The position numbers and the translations under genes were made by a program. From Sepiola atlantica (taxonomy: Eukaryota; Mollusca; Cephalopoda; Sepiida; Sepiolidae), in the NCBI GenBank assembly GCA_963556195.1, contig OY744520.1:154531607-154595606 (forward strand): a stretch of 64,000 bases of DNA. Direction: 5' to 3'. Positions 1 to 10,465 of the stretch are shown one piece after another (within the stretch, counting starts at the first letter, position 1; every line of letters begins with the position of its first letter). The notes under the pieces are model-generated. The model did not search any database. It saw only the letters and a program-made list of their open reading frames with translations, and was not told where the DNA came from.

Positions 1-184
1 GTGCACATAAATATACGTACACATACGTTACGCCTATACATTACATACATATGGCTTTACATTCTATATAGCAAAATACTACATGAATTAGGTAAGCATG
101 CAGTTACATTCTGTTTTGAGAAACACCCACAAACACAAAATATATGGTTTGGCTAACAATTAATCAACGGTAGTATATACTTAA

Positions 185-830
185 TCCGCAACAACAACTC
201 GTTTGAGTTCGACAACATAAATTGCACCAATACCAAAGATACAGCAATATAAACAAAATAGCATCAGCATATACCATTTTAATCTTGCTTAACAAAGGGA
301 AACCCTTTAATGAAAAGATAAAAAAGAAATGTGAAGAAAATATTATAGATCACTTCATCAAATCATGTAAGATATACTTGGATTATTATTTTATCTTTGA
401 TAATTCTCATCGAGGCATCAACAAAAGTCTCAACGTGTTCTAAAACTTACAAACAAAAATCAAATTAACCAAGGAATATAGCCATAAGAAACTACTATTC
501 TTAGACATGCTAATAACAATTAAGAACAACCATAACATCGCAGACATCTACCACAAACGCGCAGACAGTCAATAATATATTCCGTTTAGGAGAAATCACA
601 CATAAAGCTACCTAAAACCTATATACATCTAAAAGAACTCTGAAAACATAAAGAGCGTATATCCCACATAATAAAGACAGGGTTAGAACTAGCAGAAATA
701 TATAACTAGCCCAGCTACGGAAACCCCAAAATCGGAATGAGAACACATTCTAAAGTACGTCTAAACATAGAAAAACAATCATAGGTATTTCCTGGATTAA
801 GAAGCATCAGTAAGAAGGTATAACTACACA
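185..830 (+). mobile_element. Penelope-like element, degraded reverse transcriptase fragment
   Basis: Decayed reverse transcriptase of a Penelope-like element (PLE). One frame near 185-290 reads NNNSFEFDNINC then DTAI-TK, matching the PLE block before the G-T-x-M-G-T-K-M-A-P motif. The frame then shifts and runs from about 222 to 700, with the catalytic-motif region degraded to YLDYYFIFDN (family: YLDDCFIFW). Next come KLLFLDMLI and IADIYHKRADSQ, the FLDV-I and TD-Y-K-TD-HQYLPF blocks. Further on are LELAEIYN and IGMRTHSKVRLN, the conserved helix after the RT domain. In-frame stops fall at 441 and after IYHKRADSQ. The second catalytic Asp has become Tyr, so it cannot be active. It may continue, unrecognisably, to about 1045. 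Block order is seen directly; the family call rests on knowledge of invertebrate PLEs. Confidence 0.72.
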
Positions 831-1576
831 AAAGTAACATTAGACTTTTGACAACAGAAAAATATTTGTTTCTCAACATATCCACGAATTCAGCAAAGGT
901 GAAACTAACATCATAACGATTCATCAAGAAAAAGATTATCCTTCCCCCAAATACAAGAGGAAACTTCATAGACAAATTTACATCAACACTAATCATAACA
1001 AAACACAAATCATTACACAACAGCCTCACGCATATATCATTCACGGTACATGTATGCACATATTTATCTCTCCGTCTTTCTCTCTATATCTCTGTCTCTA
1101 TATATATGTGGGGGTGGAGGTGATGCATATATATATATCTATGTGTGTGTTTGTCTAAAGAGCTGTGTATATAGGTTAGACATTCCAACATATATACACC
1201 AACATTCGACTATAGACACCCATACAATGTAACAGAAAGAGACACTCCTTAACAAATACGCACCAAATAAAATAAACACCCGTACGAACACCTTTCATAG
1301 GTAGGAATTACATTACACCAAAAAGAAAAATAAAGTCATAACAACTAATGAGTTTACACCCCGCATGCAAAACATAATTAATACACGCACACGGAAGAGA
1401 CACAAACACAGCTCATATAGAGTAAACTGTCATTAAAGTAAGAAAAATGCTATACATTTAATGAATTTCAAAACTTATTCTCTAAACATGTGTCGCATCT
1501 AAGCATCTGATATGAACAAAATATATATCACAGTATAAACTGTTCGTGGTTTCACATTTTCAAATGATATATAGTT
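831..1576. other. AT-rich stretch, no gene
   Basis: No supported gene. The first 200 bases may be a decayed continuation of the Penelope fragment. The remainder is simple A/T-rich and CT-rich sequence. Confidence 0.5.
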
Positions 1577-1630
1577 TATATATATATATAATATATTATA
1601 TTTATATATATATATATATATATATTTATA
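1577..1630. repeat. (TA)n microsatellite
   Basis: Interrupted TA dinucleotide run. It creates spurious Tyr/Ile-rich open frames on both strands. Confidence 0.95.
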
Positions 1631-2570
1631 TGTTGTATTTTCATTTCGTTTCTTTCTTTCTGAGGATCGAAATGTGTTGCGGTGTCCCTTTTTCTTTCCA
1701 TTTTGTAGCCGTGTTGATTCTTCCTTGTTTTCTTCTTCCTTCTTATGACTTTTCGTTGGACCCGTTGTTCGTATAACAACGTACAGTAATAGAAGAAGAA
1801 TTACGACAAGACAGATGCTGAAAATATAAGTTAATTGAGCGAAATGTTACGTGATCACAACTAAAATTTACACATTTATATATGAAAAGACATCTATACT
1901 AACATAAGTAACTATTAGCTGGAGAGATAGATAAATAGGGAGATTTACAGACAGATCAGCGCTCATCACCGTGTATTATTCTCAACAGTGCCATCATCAT
2001 TACGCTATTTTGTTAGCGTCCGTTAGGTATGAGATCCCTGAACGGTTTCTCTAAATATATCCGTTCTTCCTCGCTTTCGTCTTACGTGATGTCACATCCG
2101 TGGGGCCTAATTCGCATATCGCTACCACATTTAAAAAAATTTTAAACGTAAAGAAATAGGCAAAATACTTTCAAAAACCATTTCTTAACGTTTTAAATTT
2201 CATTGATGCTTAGAAAATAAACTTTCATGAATTTATATCTACGTGCAAGACATGAGCGTTTTTAAGTTCAGATTTAAAAATATACCCTTTTTCACCGTTT
2301 GTCCACACAACACTCGGACGCTAATCTATCATCACCACTAAGAAGGATTCTTACGTATACATAAAAACAATAATAGGTAAATACCTTATTTTTGTTTAAA
2401 ACTCTGATGATGCTCGTTATATCGAGTGAAATATTAGTAAAAAAATGTCATAATAAAGATATTTGTTTTGATTTTAATAAAATACATATAATCCAACAAA
2501 TGTTTTTGAAGGCATTTTGCCTATTTGTTTACGTTGTAAATTTCATTGATGCTTAAAAAATGAACTTTCC

Positions 2571-2572
<2 letters not shown>
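1631..2572. other. AT-rich stretch, no gene
   Basis: Nothing recognised. A short direct repeat, TTTCATTGATGCTTA, occurs near 2198 and 2541, each shortly after a GTTTAAA/GTTGTAAA-type sequence. It suggests a small diverged duplication about 343 bp apart. Confidence 0.4.
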
Positions 2573-2648
<76 letters not shown>

Positions 2649-2650
2649 TG

Positions 2651-2728
<78 letters not shown>
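2573..2728. repeat. (TA)n microsatellite, about 155 bp
   Basis: Nearly pure TA run with a few TG interruptions near the middle, where TATG units occur. One of the longest tracts in the window. Confidence 0.97.
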
Positions 2729-2730
<2 letters not shown>

Positions 2731-2821
2731 AGACAGAGGAGAGATAAATATGCTATAGATATAGAGACAGGAAGTGGGAGGAAAGAGAGCGTTTAGGGAA
2801 TATAGATAGGATATTAAGAGT

Positions 2822-2882
2822 CTATATATAGAGATAAATATATATAAAGAGAGTGGGAGAGTGAGATAAATATATATATAGA

Positions 2883-2949
<67 letters not shown>

Positions 2950-3006
2950 TACGTGCGTGAGCCAGAGAGAGTGAGAGAGAGAGAGTTAGAGAGAGAGAGA
3001 GACGAG
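2822..3006. repeat. Compound (TA)n-(GA)n microsatellite
   Basis: TA run at about 2886-2924 passes directly into a GA run that continues with small interruptions to about 3003. Confidence 0.95.
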
Positions 3007-3858
3007 ACGAGGACATCGAAAATCTAAACATATATAACAAATTAAAGTTAATTAAAAAGACGAATAAAATGAAAATAATTAATTTAAAAATGATTTAGAG
3101 AAAGCGGAAAGCAAACCTAATAAGATGGAATAGAAGGAAAAAGACATGTTACGTAAATGATCGCATTCGCAATTTATTTCTGACCTATTGATTCATTAAT
3201 TGACATCATTTTTTATGAGGGACTTTCTTAAGAAAATTACCATCAAATAATTTTGAAGTTACGACAAAAAATATTACAATGTTGATTTCATGAAACTAAA
3301 GATAAAATGTCCGAGGATATCACAACTGTGAATATTTTCTTTCTTCCAGACTTTTTCTTTTTTACAATACGTTTTAAATTGGATCAGTTTTAAGACTAGA
3401 GATACGCGTGGATATTTCACGGTTAATTGAATACATTATTCAAATCTAATGTGACATTAAGTCGTGTCGCTTAGTCAGAAAAATTTATAAAGGCTGTGGC
3501 ATCTCTCACATCGTATATGAATATGTAAAATGAACGCAACTAATGAGAGAAACGGATGGTTTTTCTAACACTTACTTTACATATATATAAATGTAAATAA
3601 ACGAGAAAACCGATCTCCAAACAATTGAAAAAGAACCCAATTAAAACAGCGATCTTGGAAATTTAAGTGTTCAATATCCTATCGCATAGAGTTATACAAT
3701 AATAAATGGTAAACATTTGTGCTTAGCGTAATATTTGACTACGGTTTACGGTATCGGCGATCATCAAAATTGTGTCGAAATATGATAACTCGATTGGATA
3801 AATTTCTGATGGTACTGTGGAACTGCAGTAAAGTGTAAGAGTAAAACATTTGTAATTA
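3007..3858. other. AT-rich stretch, no gene
   Basis: Nothing recognised on either strand. Confidence 0.45.
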
Positions 3859-3892
<34 letters not shown>

Positions 3893-3929
3893 CATATATA
3901 TATACATATATATATACATATATATATAC

Positions 3930-3962
<33 letters not shown>

Positions 3963-4009
3963 CATATATATATACATATATATATACATATATATATACA
4001 TATATATAC

Positions 4010-4059
<50 letters not shown>
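3859..4059. repeat. Higher-order TA microsatellite with regular CA interruptions
   Basis: TA run interrupted by C at near-regular spacing, giving a roughly 13-14-base unit TACATATATATATA repeated more than ten times. It ends in a pure TA stretch, next to the promoter-bearing repeat that follows. Confidence 0.93.
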
Positions 4060-4060
<1 letters not shown>

Positions 4061-4116
4061 CTATTTCATGTATCCCCATAACATTTTATAAGGAGATATA
4101 TTTTTTTATGTATCAA

Positions 4117-4344
4117 TTTTCAGTATTTGCTTCAACAGTGCTCCATACGTAGGTAGATCTAGGTAGTAAGCTATGGAAATATATTTATGGCAATTAAGCT
4201 ACACGGAAGGTCTCGCGTTTCATCCCCAGGTAAATCTTCAGGCTAAAATGCATGGAGTTTGTTTTGTCGGGTGTTTTTATATACACGGCTAGCTAGTAAA
4301 CCAATCAGATTCTTTGTTGTTCTCTCAGCCAATCGTTGGGCTTC

Positions 4345-4350
<6 letters not shown>
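4117..4350 (-). mobile_element. Promoter-bearing interspersed repeat, copy A
   Basis: Reverse-complement copy of the repeat at 8497-8680. Read on the minus strand it has CCAAT-type boxes (ATTGG), a TATATAAAAA box, then CTCCATGCATTTTAG, CTGAAGA, a weak stem, GAAAC, and a tail resembling GTAGCTTAATTGCCATAAAT, followed by CTTACTA. Beyond the tail lies more family sequence (TTTGCTTCAACA on the plus strand near 4129), shared with the copy near 47075. Its promoter-side end borders a (TA)n run. The order promoter, CTGANGA stem-loop, tail resembles a Penelope terminal repeat, but no intact element proves this. It could instead be a SINE or solo repeat. Confidence 0.7.
4274..4331 (-). promoter_or_regulatory. 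Candidate Pol II promoter in repeat copy A
   Basis: Minus-strand TATATAAAAA (about 4274-4283) lies downstream of two ATTGG boxes (complements at 4301-4305 and 4327-4331). The same arrangement is kept in copy B, which argues against chance. Confidence 0.4.

Positions 4351-4410
<60 letters not shown>
4345..4410. repeat. (TA)n microsatellite
   Basis: Pure TA run abutting the upstream (promoter-side) end of repeat copy A. Confidence 0.97.
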
Positions 4411-4412
<2 letters not shown>

Positions 4413-5210
4413 ACAGCTTGTTTGAAGCTATGCTGTTAAAGACGTATATATGTATTTAATAAAGCTGTTTGTAATGCGGTCGAGGTCAAAACAGTCAGAG
4501 AGGAGATGAAAAAAATACAAACAAGTGAAGACTATATTTTTGATAATTCAGTAAAACTTTTTTCTGTAAATCTTTGACTTACTATTACATAGAGTCCTGG
4601 ATGATGGCGAATATATGTTTTGATATTTAATGGGGGAAACATTCCCTTTCCTACAATACTTCTGCTGATTATACTACTGTCCCCTCTGTTAACCTAATCC
4701 AATCGCTCCACCCTTATTACTTTTCCCCACTACCTATGTCATTTTCCATTTCATCTAAACACGTGCGTATAATTCGCACTTCTTTTTACTATCTAAAACA
4801 TTCAATCGAGAAAACAAACATGTAAACAATATTATCAGAGGTATAGTATTATTCTAGCTGGCTTTATTAGCTCGATTTAAAATAATAAATATTTTATTCA
4901 GAACTTTGTTGTAAACACCAAAGTTTTTCTCATTTATCCATATAGAGTACTATTCTGGTATTTCGATATCAACTTTATTTATCTCTTTCATGTGACCATG
5001 AAAACGGGAAAGAATTAAGAAACCAACTTGCAATTTTGAATTTGTGAATTGTAATTTAATTACTTCTTTTTCAAGTCAAGATTGTAACTTATAAAAAAAT
5101 CAAGTAGGTATCTGCTAAATATTTGTTTAGGAAATGAAACAATATTGCGAGGCTGAATTATTTGTTATATTAAAATCAAAATAATCATTAAATTAAAAAA
5201 TAACAAATAG
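4411..5210. other. AT-rich stretch, no gene
   Basis: Nothing recognised on either strand. Confidence 0.45.
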
Positions 5211-5292
5211 CAGTTAATTAATAAAACTTACTTTTTTTCAAAACTAATATGCAGTTAATTAATAAAATTTACTTTTTTTCAAAACTAATATG
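5211..5292 (+). repeat. 41-bp tandem duplication
   Basis: Two almost identical 41-bp units starting CAGTTAATTAATAAAA at 5211 and 5252, differing by one base (ACTTAC against TTTAC). Confidence 0.9.
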
Positions 5293-7889
5293 CAAATTAG
5301 TTAACTTTGCGACTAATATCGCAGATATATAAGCAGCATATAAAATGATGGTACGTCTTTTGAGTACAGTTTTGACTTAACCGTTAGTGGAAGAAATGGG
5401 CTCAACTTTCGCATTTATTTATTGGGAAGATAGGCCACTGCCAAGTTATAGTTAACATTCATAAGGATTTATCTTATTAGGTTATTGTAACATTATGAGC
5501 ATCTCATTCGTTTCCCAATGCCATACAACAGAATTGTATACTACGTATCGTTATCGTTAAGCGAAATTGAAAACGTTGAGATTTAAACCTAACGAAGCAA
5601 ATTGTTTCTGTTCGCCTTGTAAAATTCTACATCGACGACAAAATTAAGCGCTCGGTTTTCAATAAAGAGGATGATTTGAAAATAAATTCCTTGGACGGAT
5701 GGCAAGAAAGGAAAGCTTATTCACCTGGAATTCTTTTGCATTTGAGTTTCTTCTCCATTCACTGCGAAATTAAAAGAGCGGCTAAGAAGATGGCCGATTA
5801 GGACTAACTGAGGTATTTCCAATGAAGCATTCATAAAACAATTAGTTTCAAATGAAACCCCAATCGGAAAAGAGGTTTGTGAAATATATAAGGTTATTCA
5901 CCTCGGTGAAAATATATCATTTATACTAGCCAGATTCTCAATTGAGCTCATCTTTGTTAGATAGTCACAGAAAGAACACGTTTTTTTTACCACAATGATA
6001 AAACTTTCCTGTCTTCTTCCGTGTCTTTAGGGCCAGACGACATTTCCATGAGCAGATCTTCTTCGCAAGTTCTTCCAGTTTGTTGAATACAGTACAACGG
6101 GACTGCTTCCCTGCAGATAATTACACGGTCGTCCCCAAATTCAATGTGAACAGATTCGAGTTATAAACACTCCACCATAAGTAATCAAACTTAGTCTATT
6201 CTATTAATCGTTTTGAATCCTCTCATATCGTTCTTCATCTTTTACATGACAATCTTTCCATCTCATTAACCCTTAACCTTGAGTTGTGTTGGCCTTGACA
6301 AGTGGTGGCCTTTTAGTAACATAATATCTATTTCAAACTGATGATGGCAGCAGGTGTTCAATGTCATTGCACCAACATAATTATCTATAACACATTACAT
6401 TTTTGAGTTCATATATAACACGTTTCTATCATAGAACTCTACTGATAATTATATATACAATATATGTTATAGTTTCGGTATTCTCCAAAAATAAAATAAC
6501 TGAAAACGTAAACAAACTATTAATCTTTTTATTTGATTAAAAAAGTAAATCTTTGTATGATGTTGTTTAATCGTATTGGAGGCAGACATGAATAGGAGAG
6601 CCAGACTTTTACCCAATCTTATGAATATAAATAGTATACATTTAATTTATCGATTACATTATTTAAATTTCTGTATTGAACTACAATAATTAAATTAAAA
6701 ATAATATATTTTGTATTCGAAATGAGGTTGCTGCAGAAATGTTTAATTTCTTTCTTGTTTTGAACTGGTTAACACAATTTTGCTGTCACGCGACTTTGAT
6801 ATATGTTGCAATTTAAATGTCATCCTATTAATTAGTTATTCTATATTTTATAAATTAGCTATTCAGAATTTCATAGCAGTAAAAAATGAATTACATAATA
6901 TGCTGTAGTTTTTATATGTGATCCATGTGTATTCTAGTGTTTGCATAAATCTATGTGCTCATAACACTCTTTTTAATTCGGCAGTTATATGGAAAACTAG
7001 GAAATATAGAAGATACTCGTATTTACGTTTTTTTGCCGTGTAACGTGAAAAGCATAACAGACCTTTGAATAGAGAATGTTTTACTTCATTTCTATGTTTT
7101 TATCAACTTCATTCTATGGCTTTCATATCAAACATTAATATAGTTATGATGTCAGGCAAGTTCCTTATTCCGCGATGATTGTCATCTAGGTTTCTGTATG
7201 AATAGTTTATATCGTGCGCTTAAAATAACATTAACATGCCTTTATAGGACGACAACTTTACATACAAGGTCGGTTTTTCATGTGGAGAAAATCCAGCTTC
7301 CAAAAAGTACGTACATATATAAATCGAAATTACAGATCAAAGTTATATCATAGTATGCTATAATGTAAATTTTGGGGCAAGGAAAACTTACACGCGTTTT
7401 TATAATGATTTAGAGCATATTTGAACAGATTCTTTCATCAGAGTTTGTGTCAAATGACACTCATACAATATCACCGTCATCAAGTGTATTCGGTCTTTCT
7501 GAACAAGAGTTTGTCAGGGCATCCTGACATGAGAGTACTTCACCTACAATTATACTCTGACCAAATGTATAAAATAACATAGTATACGAATCCCGAATAA
7601 AATCCCATCGTCACGACAATAGACTGAACCATACGAGGAATGGTTTACTTACTCCAAGTAATGTTACCTCAAGTAAAAACACGTAGCTAGATACTCCACC
7701 AAACAAGATGAATTATTGCCCTGAAATCCGGTAAGACTAAGAAAATACAAGAAAGATATACTATAACATATTTAACTTGTCAATTAAGGAGATGAAAATC
7801 AATGTTTTTCATTTCTTTACTAACTCAACGTTTGACAGGTACAAGAAAACTTCAATAGAATATTGTAATATCTATGTATCTCACATAGA
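5293..7889. other. AT-rich stretch, no gene
   Basis: No gene or repeat identified. A minus-strand frame of about 57 codons near 6000-6170 is free of stops but matches nothing I know. Confidence 0.4.
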
Positions 7890-7960
7890 GATCAAGCGTT
7901 AGCCCTAGAAAGGGGCCCATTGATTTCTGAGCAGTTCGACTGAATTAAAACTAAACTATA
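7890..7960 (+). repeat. Short interspersed repeat, also near 22994
   Basis: ATCAAGCGTTAGCCCTAGAAAGG and the following CTGAGCAGTTCGACTGAATTAAA pair with ATCGAGCGTTAGTCTCAGAAAGG and CTGAGAACTAACTGAACTAAAA at 22994-23055. Family unknown. It lies immediately upstream of a Penelope fragment. Confidence 0.5.
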
Positions 7961-7965
7961 TATAA

Positions 7966-8280
7966 ATACGTGATTATGACATCCCTAGATTTTAAAACCA
8001 GATATTATGACCACAAAAGCACATTTAACAACAGAAAACGTCGAATTAAAACAGCAATATTAAACCACTATTGGGAGCTCAAACAAAATGGACGCTCACC
8101 AATAATTGAATAGAAAATAATACGACAGGCCAGTACATGTAGAAATTTAGACGACTTGTGTAGATTATGTCTAAATGAAAAATTTGAAATCCTAAACTTT
8201 AAAGATCCTCAAAAACTGTAAAAGTGAAATAACAAACATCTGCTTACAAAGAAGTAGATTCTGCTTAGGCTAATTATAAA
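7966..8280 (+). mobile_element. Penelope-like element, GIY-YIG endonuclease C-terminus
   Basis: C-terminal part of a PLE GIY-YIG nuclease, the domain that nicks target DNA. In frame it reads YKYVIMTSLDFKTRYYDHKS: the YVG of the GIY-YIG motif is decayed to YVI, and the catalytic-region Arg is in FKTRYY. Then come ILNHYWELKQNG (family L-KHIW-LK), EWKII-type sequence with a stop replacing W, and DDLCRLCLNEKFEIL, holding the C-x2-C pair and E-K typical of PLE ends. After a one-base shift, KSEITNICLQRSRFCLG matches the usual NKRSE-CRH-KF-L terminus. The GIY half is missing, so this is a 5'-truncated fragment. Repeat copy B follows about 220 bp downstream in the same orientation. Confidence 0.8.
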
Positions 8281-8496
8281 TCAATAAATAAACAAATAAG
8301 TAAAAAACAACACAAAAAAACAAACCAAAAAAAAATAAACAAAAACATAACAATTTAAAAACTAAAACCTAAAATATAATTACAAGGAACCACGTGTTAA
8401 AATAAATTCCCCCATAATAATGACACAACAAAGGAAACAGGATATAGGCCAATCTATGGAAAAGAGAACAATAGAACAAGATATCGGAAGTAACAC
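8281..8496. other. A-rich linker between Penelope tail and repeat copy B
   Basis: Long A-rich stretch (AAACAAACAAA type) that may be element 3' UTR or poly(A)-derived. Confidence 0.35.
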
Positions 8497-8671
8497 GAGA
8501 CATGTGTTCGCGAAAAGCCCAACGATTGGCTGAGAGAACAATAAAGAATTTGATTGGGTCACTAGCTAGCCGTGTATATAAAAACACCCGGCAAAAATAA
8601 CTCCATGCATTTTAGCCGGAAGATTCCCCCCCTCTGTGTAGCTTAATTTCCATAAATATATTTTCATAGCT

Positions 8672-8680
<9 letters not shown>
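8497..8680 (+). mobile_element. Promoter-bearing interspersed repeat, copy B
   Basis: Same family as copy A, in the opposite direction. It contains ATTGG at 8525 and 8553, TATATAAAAA at 8575, CTCCATGCATTTTAGC, CCGGAAGA (decayed CTGAAGA) at 8616, and the tail TGTAGCTTAATTTCCATAAA ending CTTACTA, which passes directly into (TA)n. The GAAAC side of the stem has been replaced by a C run. It sits downstream of a Penelope nuclease fragment in the same orientation, which is the position of a terminal repeat. Confidence 0.7.
8525..8584 (+). promoter_or_regulatory. Candidate Pol II promoter in repeat copy B
   Basis: Two ATTGG (inverted CCAAT) boxes 28 bp apart, then a TATATAAAAA box 18 bp on; all three are also present in copy A. 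Confidence 0.4.
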
Positions 8681-8712
<32 letters not shown>

Positions 8713-8889
8713 TGTATATATATACATGTATGTATATAGATACTTACATGTGTGTGTAATATATATATACATGTGTAAATATACATGTACATATATAGAT
8801 GTATATATACACATGTATATATACATTATGTTTATATATATATACATATATATACATGTATATATATACAAGTATATATATATATACAA

Positions 8890-8940
<51 letters not shown>
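8674..8940. repeat. Complex TA/TG microsatellite
   Basis: Starts as pure TA at the end of repeat copy B, degenerates into TACATGTATATA-type units, and returns to pure TA up to the UCH pseudogene. Confidence 0.93.
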
Positions 8941-8941
<1 letters not shown>

Positions 8942-8943
<2 letters not shown>

Positions 8944-9265
8944 TCGAAGTACCGGACGAATGGGAGTTTACCGATGTTTATGGCACCGATGAAGCTTAAT
9001 TGGCTATGGTACGCAAGCCCGTCTTGTTGCTAGGCTTTCGTGTCCGCTGACTAAAAATGCGACAGATAAGCAAGTTGGTACTGTTCAGCAATCCTCTTAC
9101 TTGTATTTCATCAAACAAACAATTCGAAGTGCTTGTGAAACAATTGCTTTAGTTCACGCTCGGATAGACAATGTAGAGCAAATTGCTTTCCAATCGAATC
9201 TATATATGAACGAGTTTCTAGCGGAAACCAAGTTTGTGACCTTAGCAAGAAAAAAACTTTCATAA
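8942..9265 (+). pseudogene. Ubiquitin C-terminal hydrolase (UCHL-type) pseudogene
   Basis: Broken copy of a family-12 ubiquitin hydrolase, a cysteine protease that removes ubiquitin from its C-terminal adducts. From 8946 one frame reads [17 protein letters not shown], stop (8997-8999), [13 protein letters not shown], matching the UCHL stretch (xEWxFVDVYGLDxxLLAMVPxPV). A frame change follows; from about 9008 the second frame reads CPLTKNATDKQVGTVQQ, then YLYFIKQTIRSACETIALVH, matching the active-site segment (VYFMKQTIxNACGTIGLIHA). The catalytic Cys codon is at 9134-9136, but the next Gly has become Glu. FLAETKFVTLARKK matches the crossover-loop region. It ends with a stop at 9263, before the catalytic His and Asp. 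Lack of introns suggests a retrocopy; an isolated decayed exon is the alternative. Microsatellites bound both sides. Confidence 0.8.
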
Positions 9266-9423
9266 GAAAAAAGTATGTCAAAAGATTGTTTTATATGTGT
9301 GTGTGCGTGGCCGGCGTAAACCATCCGGTGATGGGAAAGAAAGCTAAAGTTGTTCCATATACATTCTTTTCATTGGCTTCATTGTTGGATCTTACCAGGT
9401 ACCCCGAAAGAACAGGTAATGCA

Positions 9424-9424
<1 letters not shown>

Positions 9425-9511
<87 letters not shown>
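9425..9511. repeat. (CA)n-(TA)n microsatellite
   Basis: Short CA run followed by a pure TA run of nearly 80 bp. Confidence 0.96.
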
Positions 9512-9512
<1 letters not shown>

Positions 9513-9650
9513 TGGATCTGTGAACCGGGTTCTCGCCTTAAGACCGTTTAAAATTATCACTTCTCTACAATGTTGAGAGTAACAAGCGGGAAACGACGTT
9601 GTCTTTAGATAAATATAATTTAATATTTATTTATAAATATGATTATTTAT
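9510..9650 (+). repeat. Direct repeat, copy 1 (second copy 9848-9990)
   Basis: Starts GGTGGATCTGTGAACCGGGT and continues through AAATTATCACTTC, GAGAGTAACAAGC and AAATATAATTTAATATT. The copy at 9848 keeps the same order with about 20% divergence. The left edge of copy 1 and the right edge of copy 2 each border a (TA)n run. Confidence 0.8.
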
Positions 9651-9847
9651 GCCCTTTTAAGAAAATAAAAGTTGGGCACTGTAAGTAGCTATTTTTAATA
9701 GGCATTCACTTAGCTACAAAGAAAGACTCTGAATAAGTCCGTTGAGTTCTCAAGCATTTCTTGATGTTTACGCTGTATTCGTTATAAATATACTTTTAAT
9801 TCTCCGTACAACGCGTTTATTACCTATGGGCGCGAGCATAGAGTCAA

Positions 9848-9990
9848 AGGTGCCTCTGTGAACCGGGTTTGCGTCTTATAACCGTATGAAATTGTCACTT
9901 CCTTACACTGATGAGAGTAATAAGCTTATAGCGACGTCGTATGTACTTAAATATAATTCAATATTCATTTATAAATATTTATATTATATA
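9848..9990 (+). repeat. Direct repeat, copy 2
   Basis: Second copy of the 9510-9650 repeat, offset about 338 bp: GGTGCCTCTGTGAACCGGGT, then AAATTGTCACTTC, GAGAGTAATAAGC and AAATATAATTCAATATT. Family unidentified. Confidence 0.8.
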
Positions 9991-10005
9991 TATTTGGATT
10001 TATAT

Positions 10006-10075
<70 letters not shown>

Positions 10076-10144
10076 TGATTTATATACATATATTGATTTA
10101 TATATATAGGTATATATTGGTTTATATATACATATATATATATT

Positions 10145-10198
<54 letters not shown>
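10006..10198. repeat. (CA)n-(TA)n microsatellite with TATTGATTTA interruptions
   Basis: CA run, pure TA run, then a segment where TATTGATTTATATA recurs at least three times, then pure TA. Confidence 0.93.
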
Positions 10199-10199
<1 letters not shown>

Positions 10200-10416
10200 G
10201 TCGTGTCTTTGTTACATGATATGTATGTATAAATCGCTACTTCATTTGCAATTAAGACTAAGGGATGTAATTTAGTATACGTCAAGTAAACCTAATAACA
10301 TGTTACATACGTACATTTACATCACCATCTCTTTCGCTACACGCCATTCTGTACTAGTTTGTTTCTGTATTTTAACTGACAAATACATGTTATATGCACC
10401 TATATAGAGATATGTA

Positions 10417-10465
10417 CATATATATATATATGTTTATATATATTTGTATATATATATATATATAA
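10417..10465. repeat. Short interrupted TA microsatellite
   Basis: TA run with TGTTTATATA and TTTGTATA interruptions. Confidence 0.85.

Noticed and set aside
715..1059. 114-codon minus-strand frame
   Set aside because: It is antisense to the decayed Penelope region and has no recognisable content.
2560..2796. Tyr/Ile-rich open frames over TA tracts here and at about 20 other places
   Set aside because: They are translations of TA microsatellites, open on both strands, with no other content.
6000..6170. 57-codon stop-free minus-strand frame
   Set aside because: Short, no match recognised, no splice context.
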